5,488 bases of DNA, from NCBI GenBank assembly GCA_007130545.1, contig SLSG01000247.1, positions 1 through 5,488 on the forward strand, written 5' to 3'. The DNA is from Bacteroidales bacterium (lineage in GTDB: Bacteria; Bacteroidota; Bacteroidia; Bacteroidales; UBA7960). The position numbers were made by a program, and so were the translations under genes. Of the stretch, positions 1 through 5,488 are shown in pieces. Below the pieces are notes generated by a model. That model saw only the letters and a program-made list of their open reading frames with translations, was not told the DNA's origin and did not search any database. How positions within the stretch are numbered: the first letter of the stretch is position 1; each line of letters opens with the position of its first letter.

Positions 1-488
1 CGGTGGGTGCATGTGTGGGGATGAAAGGGTCCAGGATCCATGGAATCGTCAGGGAGTTGCGCAACGAGAACATCGATGTGATCAACTTTACGACCAACCC
101 CAACCTGTATATCACACGGGCCCTGAGTCCCGCAAAGATCAACTCCATCACCATTGATGAGAAGAACAAGCGGGCAGAGGTTTTCCTGAAACCCGACCAG
201 GTATCCCTGGCCATCGGCAAGGGAGGGTTCAACATCAAACTGGCGGGCACCCTCACCGGTTACGAGATCGATGTCTACCGCGATACGGATCAGGAAACCG
301 AAGATGTCGACATCATGGAATTTTCGGATGAGGTGGAGGCCTGGATACTGGATGAACTGAAGGCGATTGGATGCGACACGGCCAAAAGCGTGCTGGCCCT
401 GAGTGTGGAGGACCTGGTGAACCGTACCGACCTGGAAGAGGAGACCATCAAGGAGTTGATGAGGGTGTTAAGGGCCGAGTTTGAATAG
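1..488 (+). CDS. nusA: Transcription termination/antitermination factor NusA, 3' part (5' end outside the window)
   Basis: NusA binds RNA polymerase and nascent RNA in the cytoplasm and modulates pausing, termination and antitermination. Only the C-terminal 162 or so codons are present. The first full codon is GTG at position 3, which I read as an internal valine because the preceding two bases fit the end of a proline codon in the usual PVGACVG motif. Numbering from that codon, KH1 carries its GxxG loop at residues 6-9 (GMKG) and KH2 carries GKGG at 72-75 (AIGKGGFNIKLAG). An acidic stretch follows at about 96-112. The last 50 residues (EAWILDELKAIGCDTAKSVL onward) look like a helix-hairpin-helix type tail. 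The protein ends soon after it, so the paired acidic repeats of the E. coli protein seem absent, as I would expect for this phylum. The gene leads directly into infB on the same strand, the widespread nusA-infB order. Identification is secure. Confidence 0.96.
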   Translation, partial: VGACVGMKGSRIHGIVRELRNENIDVINFTTNPNLYITRALSPAKINSITIDEKNKRAEVFLKPDQVSLAIGKGGFNIKLAGTLTGYEIDVYRDTDQETEDVDIMEFSDEVEAWILDELKAIGCDTAKSVLALSVEDLVNRTDLEEETIKELMRVLRAEFE

Positions 489-492
489 AAGA

Positions 493-500
493 TATTTTTG
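493..500 (+). promoter_or_regulatory. Possible -7 promoter element between nusA and infB
   Basis: TATTTTTG in the 29-base gap matches the Bacteroidota -7 consensus TAnnTTTG exactly and lies 17 bases before the infB ATG. Transcription would start only a few bases before the start codon. I see no TTG at the expected 17-23 base distance upstream; the nearest ones (456-458 and 481-483) are too far or too close. It may be a weak internal promoter or a chance match in A/T-rich spacer. Confidence 0.25.
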
Positions 501-517
501 AAAACACAAACCTGAAT

Positions 518-3382
518 ATGACTGAAGGTGCTAAAATCCTGCGTTTAAGCAAAATTGCAAAAGAGTTCAATATTGGTACAAGTACCATAATTGAGTTCCT
601 TTCGAAAAAAGGATTTTCGGTGGAGAACAACCCCAACTCGAAGATCCCTGCGGAGGCTTATGACTTGCTTTTCAAGGAGTTTCAAAGTGAGAAAACCCTG
701 AAGGAGGCCACCCAGAAGGTGGGCCTGAACCTTTTGAAAAGGGAGACCGTGTCCATCGACGGGGTGAAAACTGCCGAGGAGGATGCAAAAAAAGCCGCTG
801 TCCAAAAGCAGGAAACAGAGGAGAAAGAGCTGTTCATCAAAGACATGAAGGCCCAGCCAGAGCCACCGGCTGAACCAGCCCCGGAGAAAGAGCCTGCAAA
901 ACCCCAGGAAGCTACCCCCGACAAGGAGGAGAAAGAGCCGGCCGGGAAAAAGGAGGAAGAAACGGAGGCCGCTGAAGCATCCGACGATAAGGAAAAGCCG
1001 GCTGCTGAACCGGTGCAGGAAGCCGAAACCCCTGAAAAGGCAAGCAAGCTCAAGATCCTTGGAAAAATGGAGCTGGAGAAGAAAAAGCCGGCCAAAAAAG
1101 CAGCTGCCGCCGAAACCGAAAAACCAACTGAAGAAAAGCCACCGGAAGGGGAAGTTGAATCCCCGGCGGAGGCACCGCCTCAGGAAGAGCCCGCAAAGCC
1201 AGAACCAGAGAAAGAAGAAGAAAAGGAGTCCCATTTCAAGACCCAGTTCAAAAGGCTGGAAGGCCCGACAATTCTTGGGAAAATGGAGCTTCCCCAGGCC
1301 AAGGAGCCGGCAAAAAAACCTGTTGCCTCTTCCTCAGACCCCGGAAAGGCGAAAAAGCGCAAGCGCAAGCGCATCAAGAAGGACAGGCCGGCTGAAGGCC
1401 AGGCACCAGCCACCGGACAGGCGGCACAGGATGCCGCAAAGGGTCGTCGCGGACGAAAAGAGATTGTGAAGCCCGAGCTTACCGAAGAGGAAATTTCCCG
1501 TCAGATCAGGGAAACCCTCGCCAGCCTGAGCGGCACTGGCAAATCCAAAGCCTCCAAGCACAGAAGACTGAAGCGGGACCAGGTGCAGCAGCAGCGTGAA
1601 AAAGAAATGGAACAGGCTGCCAGCGAAGGCAAGACCATACAGGTGGCCGAGTTCGTATCGGCCGCAGAGCTGGCCCAGCTGCTGAATGTTTCCGTAAATG
1701 AGATCATCTCCACTTGCATGAGCCTCGGACTGTTTGTTTCCATCAACCAGCGCCTGGATGCGGAGACCATTTCCATCGTGGCCGATGAGTTCGGAGCGCA
1801 GGTGGAATTTGTCAGTGTAGACAGCCAGGAAACAATAGAAGATGAAGAGGATGACCCGGCACAGCTGCGTGACCGCGCCCCCATTGTGACCGTAATGGGC
1901 CATGTGGACCACGGCAAGACCTCATTGCTCGACCGGATCAGACACTCCAACATCATTGCCGGCGAGGCCGGGGGCATCACCCAGCATATCGGGGCCTACA
2001 ACGTGGAACAGGAGAACGGCAAGTCAATCACCTTCCTGGACACCCCGGGCCACGAAGCCTTTACGGCCATGCGTGCAAGGGGGGCCAAGGTGACCGACGT
2101 GGCCATCATTGTGGTGGCGGCAGACGACAATGTGATGCCGCAGACCGTGGAGGCCATTAATCATGCACAGGCCGCCGGCGTACCCATTGTGATCGCCATC
2201 AACAAGATCGACAAGTCTGCTGCCAATCCGGAACGTGTCAAGGAAGAACTTTCCAAGCTCAATATCCTGGTGGAGGACTGGGGCGGGAAATACCAGAGTC
2301 AGGAAATCTCTGCCAAGAACGGGGTCAATATTGAGGCCCTGCTCGAAAAGGTTTTGCTCGAAGCGGAACTTAAAGAATTAAAGGCCAATCCATTTAAAAG
2401 AGGTTCGGGCACCGTTATTGAATCTTCGCTGGACAAGGGACGCGGATACCTGGCAACCGTCCTGGTGCAAAACGGCACCATGCGGGTCGGGGACATTGTC
2501 GTGGCCGGAGTCACCCACGGGAAAGTGAAGGCCATGTTCAATGAAAGGGGACAGCGCATAGAAGAGGCCGGTCCGTCGATGCCGGTCTTGATACTCGGAC
2601 TGGCCGGGGCCCCCCTTGCCGGGGATACCTTCCATGTCATGGAAACCGAATCCGAGGCCAAGTCCATCACTGCCAAGCGCCAGCAACTCATGCGTGAGCA
2701 GGGACTGCGGACACAGAAGCACATCACGCTGGATGAGATCGGCCGCAGGATCGCCATTGGTGACTTCAAGGAGCTTAACATTATTGTCAAAGGGGATGTG
2801 GACGGATCCATCGAGGCCTTGTCTGACTCGCTGCTGAAGCTCAGCACCGAGGAGGTACAGGTGAACATCATCCATAAGGCAGTCGGCTCCATCACCGAAG
2901 GGGACGTGCTGCTGGCTTCTGCATCCAATGCCATTATCGTAGGATTCCAGGTCAGGCCGTCGGTTGCCGCCAGGAAGCTCGCCGAGGCCGAGCAGATTGA
3001 TATCCGGTTGTACAGCATTATCTACAATGCCATCAACGAGATCAAATCGGCCATCGAGGGGATGCTTTCCCCCGAGATCGAGGAAAAGATCACTGCCAAC
3101 CTGGAGGTCAGGGATGTGTTCAAGATCACCAAGGTCGGTACCGTGGCCGGGTGTATGGTGCTGGACGGCAAGATCCACCGCAACTCCACTGTCAGGCTGA
3201 TCCGAGATGGCATCGTGGTCTATACAGGCACATTGGGCTCTCTGAAACGCTTCAAGGATGACGTGAAGGAGGTCTCTTCGGGTTATGAATGCGGACTCAA
3301 CATTGACCGTTTCAACGACATCAAGGTCGGAGACATTGTGGAAGCCTTCGAGACCATAGAGATCGCGAGGAAGCTCGATTAA
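518..3382 (+). CDS. infB: Translation initiation factor IF-2
   Basis: IF-2 is the GTPase that brings fMet-tRNA to the 30S initiation complex and promotes 50S joining. The 954-residue length suits long Bacteroidota forms (E. coli has 890). Domains in order: an IF2_N module at about 8-60; a charged, low-complexity K/E/P/A linker at about 85-365 with a repeated ILGKMEL block (180-186, 252-258) and a basic KKRKRKRIKK cluster (279-288); a second IF2_N module at about 374-432; then the GTPase domain. G motifs are complete: G1 GHVDHGKT 461-468, G2 GGITQHIGAY 485-494, G3 DTPGH 508-512, G4 NKID 562-565, G5 SAK 598-600. A beta-barrel domain (about 628-715) and IF-2 domain 3 follow. The C-terminal fMet-tRNA-binding domain has GC at 878-879, LKRFK at 909-913 and ECG at 924-926. 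The ATG at 518 is chosen because IF2_N starts directly after it; no Shine-Dalgarno sequence is visible. Nothing is broken or truncated. Confidence 0.98.
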   Translation: MTEGAKILRLSKIAKEFNIGTSTIIEFLSKKGFSVENNPNSKIPAEAYDLLFKEFQSEKTLKEATQKVGLNLLKRETVSIDGVKTAEEDAKKAAVQKQETEEKELFIKDMKAQPEPPAEPAPEKEPAKPQEATPDKEEKEPAGKKEEETEAAEASDDKEKPAAEPVQEAETPEKASKLKILGKMELEKKKPAKKAAAAETEKPTEEKPPEGEVESPAEAPPQEEPAKPEPEKEEEKESHFKTQFKRLEGPTILGKMELPQAKEPAKKPVASSSDPGKAKKRKRKRIKKDRPAEGQAPATGQAAQDAAKGRRGRKEIVKPELTEEEISRQIRETLASLSGTGKSKASKHRRLKRDQVQQQREKEMEQAASEGKTIQVAEFVSAAELAQLLNVSVNEIISTCMSLGLFVSINQRLDAETISIVADEFGAQVEFVSVDSQETIEDEEDDPAQLRDRAPIVTVMGHVDHGKTSLLDRIRHSNIIAGEAGGITQHIGAYNVEQENGKSITFLDTPGHEAFTAMRARGAKVTDVAIIVVAADDNVMPQTVEAINHAQAAGVPIVIAINKIDKSAANPERVKEELSKLNILVEDWGGKYQSQEISAKNGVNIEALLEKVLLEAELKELKANPFKRGSGTVIESSLDKGRGYLATVLVQNGTMRVGDIVVAGVTHGKVKAMFNERGQRIEEAGPSMPVLILGLAGAPLAGDTFHVMETESEAKSITAKRQQLMREQGLRTQKHITLDEIGRRIAIGDFKELNIIVKGDVDGSIEALSDSLLKLSTEEVQVNIIHKAVGSITEGDVLLASASNAIIVGFQVRPSVAARKLAEAEQIDIRLYSIIYNAINEIKSAIEGMLSPEIEEKITANLEVRDVFKITKVGTVAGCMVLDGKIHRNSTVRLIRDGIVVYTGTLGSLKRFKDDVKEVSSGYECGLNIDRFNDIKVGDIVEAFETIEIARKLD
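1055..1291 (+). repeat. Duplicated ILGKMEL peptide block in the IF-2 linker
   Basis: The seven-residue peptide ILGKMEL is encoded twice, at 1055-1075 and 1271-1291, 72 codons apart. The two 21-base copies differ at three positions, all synonymous third bases (ATC/ATT, GGA/GGG, CTG/CTT). Similarity continues just after each copy, with PAKK in both (one residue offset). The surrounding linker has no other fixed motif apart from the basic cluster, so these blocks stand out from low-complexity sequence. Confidence 0.7.
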
Positions 3383-3392
3383 ACACTGCGAT

Positions 3393-4745
3393 ATGGTTCA
3401 ACTTAAGTTCAACTTCGGCATGTCCCGTGAATTTCTCAGCCGGGACGAGGTCTTGTTGTTTGAATCGGAGGTGCGACACCACTTCGATCAGATTTTCCGA
3501 AAAACGGGTAAGGGAGCGGACTACCTCGGGTGGGTGGACCTTCCATCTGCCACCGGGGCCGACCTGACAGCCCGTTTATTGTCGGATGCTTCTGTCATTA
3601 GAAACCAGTCTGATTACGTCGTGGTCTGCGGCATCGGAGGCTCCTACCTGGGTGCCAGGGCCGTCACCGAAGCCTTGTCGGGACCGTTTGACGCCCATTT
3701 CCCCAAGCCGGCCGGGGGTCCGCCAAAACTCCTGTATGCCGGGCATCAGCTGGAACCGAAATACATGGATGACCTGCTGAGGCTGCTGGATAATGCGGAT
3801 TACTCGGTGATCGTCATTTCCAAATCCGGTACCACCACTGAGCCGGCCATCGCCTTTCGCCTGCTGAAGGCACAGCTAGAAAAAAAATACGGTCGCAAGG
3901 GTGCTTCTGAAAAAATATTTGCCATCACCGATGCTTCCCAGGGTGCCCTGAAAAAACTGGCGACAGCGGAAGGATATGCCACCTATGACATCCCTGAAGA
4001 TGTGGGCGGACGGTATTCGGTACTGACGCCCGTGGGACTTCTGCCCATTGCTGCTGCGGGCTTCGATATCCGGGAACTGCTGGATGGTGCACGGAACATG
4101 GAGGCATACCTGAAGCAGGAGAAAGAACTTTTCCGTAACCCGGCCGCGCTTTATGCCGTGACAAGAAACATACTGTACCGCAAGGGAAAGACCACCGAAA
4201 TCCTGGCCGCCTATGATCCGTCCCTGTTCTATCTGGTGGAGTGGTGGAAACAACTGTTCGGGGAGAGCGAAGGAAAGGACAACAAAGGGATCTTCCCTGC
4301 CGGGGTCGGTTTTACCACTGACCTGCACTCCATGGGACAATACATTCAGGAAGGCCTGCGGAATATTTTTGAAACCGTGATCCGGGTAGATGAAGCCCGT
4401 GCGGATGTGCGCATTCCCGAAGATCCGAAAGACCTCGACGGACTGAATTTCCTGGCCGGGAAGGGGATGGATTTTGTGAACCGCATGGCAGCCGGCGGGA
4501 CCATGCTGGCCCATATCGACGGGGGAGTGCCCAACCTGGAGGTCCGAATCCCCAAGGTATCGGAATCGAGCCTTGGCGAATTGATTTACTTCTTTGAGAT
4601 GTCCTGCGCCCTGAGTGGCTATGTGCTGGATGTCAATCCTTTTGACCAGCCCGGGGTGGAAGCCTACAAGAAGAATATGTTTGCATTGCTGGGCAAGCTG
4701 GGCTTTGAGGAAGAAGGGGAAAAGCTGAAAAAACGCTTGAAGTAA
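3393..4745 (+). CDS. pgi: Glucose-6-phosphate isomerase (450-residue Bacillus-type form)
   Basis: The enzyme interconverts glucose 6-phosphate and fructose 6-phosphate in glycolysis and gluconeogenesis, in the cytoplasm. Its 450 residues match the short Bacillus-type family and not the roughly 550-residue E. coli/animal form. Visible motifs: GIGGSYLGA from residue 80; phosphate-binding SKSGTTTEP 143-151; family signature 1 around DVGGRYS 203-209; WWKQLFGESEGKD 284-296; DLHSMGQYIQEG from 310; and signature 2, 409-426, containing NPFDQPGVEAYK. By comparison with the Bacillus enzymes as I remember them, the catalytic residues are E291, H312 and K426; all are present. The first ATG is preferred over one nine codons on, because family members have a matching short N-terminal strand (VQLKFNF here). 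It starts 10 bases after the infB stop with no terminator between, so co-transcription is likely. No clear ribosome binding site is seen. The gene is intact. Confidence 0.97.
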   Translation: MVQLKFNFGMSREFLSRDEVLLFESEVRHHFDQIFRKTGKGADYLGWVDLPSATGADLTARLLSDASVIRNQSDYVVVCGIGGSYLGARAVTEALSGPFDAHFPKPAGGPPKLLYAGHQLEPKYMDDLLRLLDNADYSVIVISKSGTTTEPAIAFRLLKAQLEKKYGRKGASEKIFAITDASQGALKKLATAEGYATYDIPEDVGGRYSVLTPVGLLPIAAAGFDIRELLDGARNMEAYLKQEKELFRNPAALYAVTRNILYRKGKTTEILAAYDPSLFYLVEWWKQLFGESEGKDNKGIFPAGVGFTTDLHSMGQYIQEGLRNIFETVIRVDEARADVRIPEDPKDLDGLNFLAGKGMDFVNRMAAGGTMLAHIDGGVPNLEVRIPKVSESSLGELIYFFEMSCALSGYVLDVNPFDQPGVEAYKKNMFALLGKLGFEEEGEKLKKRLK

Positions 4746-4749
4746 CCCG

Positions 4750-4781
4750 CCTGCGCGCGCCAGGATTTATCTATTGTTTTT
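4750..4781 (+). terminator. Weak terminator candidate in the pgi-tdk convergent junction
   Basis: Directly after the pgi stop, CCTG (4750-4753) can pair with CAGG (4761-4764) around a CGCGCGC loop, and T-rich sequence follows, including a T5 run at about 4777-4781. The stem has only four base pairs and the T-run starts late, inside the 3' end of tdk. It could serve the + strand transcript, but it is a poor match to a classical intrinsic terminator. No better hairpin is visible in the 21-base gap. Confidence 0.25.
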
Positions 4782-5342
4782 ATTGTAACACTGCCGGCAA
4801 AGGGGCTCATAGATGTCGGTCTCTCCCAGTACGACCAGTTTTTCATCCTTGATGGTACGGTGCGAATACTGCGCCAGCGAACCGCATTTCACGCAAATTG
4901 CATGCACTTTTGTAATGTACTCGGCCATGGCCAGCAGTGCGGGCATCGGACCAAAGGGCTTGCCCATGAAGTCCATGTCCAGCCCGGCCACAATCACCCT
5001 TACCCCGGCATTGGCAAGCTGGTCGCACACCCCCGGGAGTCCCACATCAAAGAACTGGGCCTCGTCCACCCCGACCACATCCACATCATTGGCAAGCAAC
5101 AGGATGTTCGAGGATGAGGGAACAGGAGTGGACATGATCTCCCGCGCATCGTGTGACACCACCTTCTCTTCGTCGTAGCGGTTGTCAATGGCCGGCTTGA
5201 AGATCTCCACCTTCAGGCGGGCGATGCGGGCCCTTTTCAGGCGCCTGATCAGCTCCTCGGTCTTCCCGGAAAACATGCTGCCGCAGATCACCTCGATCCA
5301 TCCCCGGCGCCGCGACCTGTCCACGTCATTTTCAAGAAACAT
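4767..5342 (-). CDS. tdk: Thymidine kinase, zinc-binding type II
   Basis: The enzyme phosphorylates thymidine (and deoxyuridine) with ATP to feed dTMP synthesis by salvage, in the cytoplasm. Numbered from the ATG at 5342-5340, the 191-residue protein has a Walker A loop GSMFSGKT at 21-28 and DEAQFF at 93-98, where E94 corresponds to the catalytic glutamate. A GLDMDFMGKPFGPMP lasso region starts at about 120, and a structural zinc site is formed by CVKC (150-153) and CRQC (182-185). These features define the TK1-like family. The open frame extends upstream to a TTG at 5390. I reject that start: the ATG gives the usual short N-terminus before RRRGWIEVICG, and the TTG would lie only about ten bases from the -7 element. 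No Shine-Dalgarno sequence is visible before the ATG. The gene is convergent with pgi, 21 bases from its stop, and appears monocistronic within the window. All key residues are intact. Confidence 0.96.
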   Translation of the reverse strand: MFLENDVDRSRRRGWIEVICGSMFSGKTEELIRRLKRARIARLKVEIFKPAIDNRYDEEKVVSHDAREIMSTPVPSSSNILLLANDVDVVGVDEAQFFDVGLPGVCDQLANAGVRVIVAGLDMDFMGKPFGPMPALLAMAEYITKVHAICVKCGSLAQYSHRTIKDEKLVVLGETDIYEPLCRQCYNKNNR

Positions 5343-5400
5343 AGGAAGGGTTTGTTGGTTCTTTATTACCTTTATCCGAAATTGAAGCAATCCCCGGCCT

Positions 5401-5434
5401 CAAAAATAAACATTTCATTTACACAATAAGTCAA
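5401..5434 (-). promoter_or_regulatory. Bacteroidota-type promoter for tdk
   Basis: On the minus strand TATTTTTG (5408-5401) matches the -7 consensus TAnnTTTG exactly. A TTG (5434-5432, within ATTGAC) lies 23 bases upstream of it, at the long end of the 17-23 base spacing known for this phylum. A second TTG at 5426-5424 gives 15 bases, which is too short. The inferred transcript would start near 5395 and have a leader of about 50 bases before the ATG at 5342. The position and the AT-rich context support it; no start-site data are available. Confidence 0.6.
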
Positions 5435-5456
5435 TCGCTTTTTTCATTATCCATTT

Positions 5457-5466
5457 TGTGTACACA
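5457..5466. promoter_or_regulatory. Short perfect palindrome TGTGTACACA upstream of the tdk promoter
   Basis: TGTGTACACA is identical on both strands and sits about 23 bases upstream of the proposed -33 TTG of tdk. Symmetry does not extend beyond ten bases. It could be an operator for tdk or for a gene beyond the window edge, but a ten-base palindrome can also arise by chance, and I recognise no specific regulator site. Confidence 0.2.
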
Positions 5467-5488
5467 TTTAAATATTCTTTATGAGTAA

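Noticed and set aside
545..1234. Long minus-strand open frames opposite the 5' part of infB (for example 229 residues at 545-1234)
   Set aside because: They are antisense shadows of the K/E/P/A-rich linker: Lys, Glu and Ala codons read backwards give Phe, Leu and Gly-rich nonsense with no domain or start signal.
1351..1376. Alternating AAG/CGC tract as a nucleotide repeat
   Set aside because: It is explained by the KRKRKR basic cluster of the IF-2 linker, which I recall as normal in this phylum.
2299..3178. Minus-strand open frames of 239 and 266 residues opposite the infB 3' half
   Set aside because: They overlap the conserved IF-2 domains on the other strand in a GC-rich region with few antisense stops. 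Their translations show no recognisable motif.
3420..3422. Alternative pgi start at the second ATG (residue 10)
   Set aside because: The first ATG retains the N-terminal strand shared with Bacillus-type enzymes, and it places the catalytic residues one position from their usual numbers.
4813..5178. Plus-strand open frame of 121 residues across tdk
   Set aside because: The minus strand here encodes the complete Walker A, DEAQFF and zinc-cysteine motifs of thymidine kinase. The plus frame is a shadow with no family features.
5415..5488. Minus-strand frame open from the window edge to a TGA at 5417-5415 (23 codons), which might be the tail of an upstream gene
   Set aside because: It is short, very AT-rich unlike the neighbouring genes, and overlaps the proposed tdk promoter. 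Sequence beyond 5488 would settle it, but there is not enough here to call a gene.
5481..5488. ATGAGTAA at the right edge as the start of a divergent plus-strand gene
   Set aside because: Only two codons are visible, and no plus-strand TAnnTTTG element lies upstream in the window.

Overview
The window looks like chromosomal housekeeping DNA from a member of the Bacteroidota (Bacteroidetes), probably a GC-richer lineage. The evidence is the style of the IF-2 protein (two N-terminal IF2_N modules, a long K/E/P/A linker with a repeated ILGKMEL block, a KRKRKR cluster, and a C-terminal LKRFKDDVKEV...ECG segment). A TATTTTTG element matching the Bacteroidota -7 consensus TAnnTTTG, and the lack of clear Shine-Dalgarno sequences before the starts, point the same way. 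No rRNA or other taxonomic marker is present, so the assignment rests on recalled family features and not on a search.

Layout: the 3' end of nusA (1-488, +), a 29-base gap, complete infB (518-3382, +), a 10-base gap, complete pgi (3393-4745, +), then a 21-base gap to the convergent tdk (4767-5342, -). Upstream of tdk lies an AT-rich stretch (5343-5488) that holds a good tdk promoter candidate and no gene I can support. There are no RNA genes, mobile elements, CRISPR arrays or phage-like sequences.

How the genes fit together: nusA-infB is the conserved transcription/translation-factor pair, joining elongation, termination and antitermination control (NusA) to initiator-tRNA recruitment (IF-2). 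pgi follows with almost no spacing, so glycolytic phosphoglucose isomerase is probably co-transcribed with infB at least in part. tdk supplies dTMP through thymidine salvage and is a separate unit on the other strand, meeting the pgi transcript tail to tail.

I found no previously undescribed system. Points worth a second look are the pgi placement behind infB, the duplicated peptide block in the IF-2 linker, the tdk start and promoter, a possible second promoter between nusA and infB, and the very tight convergent junction.
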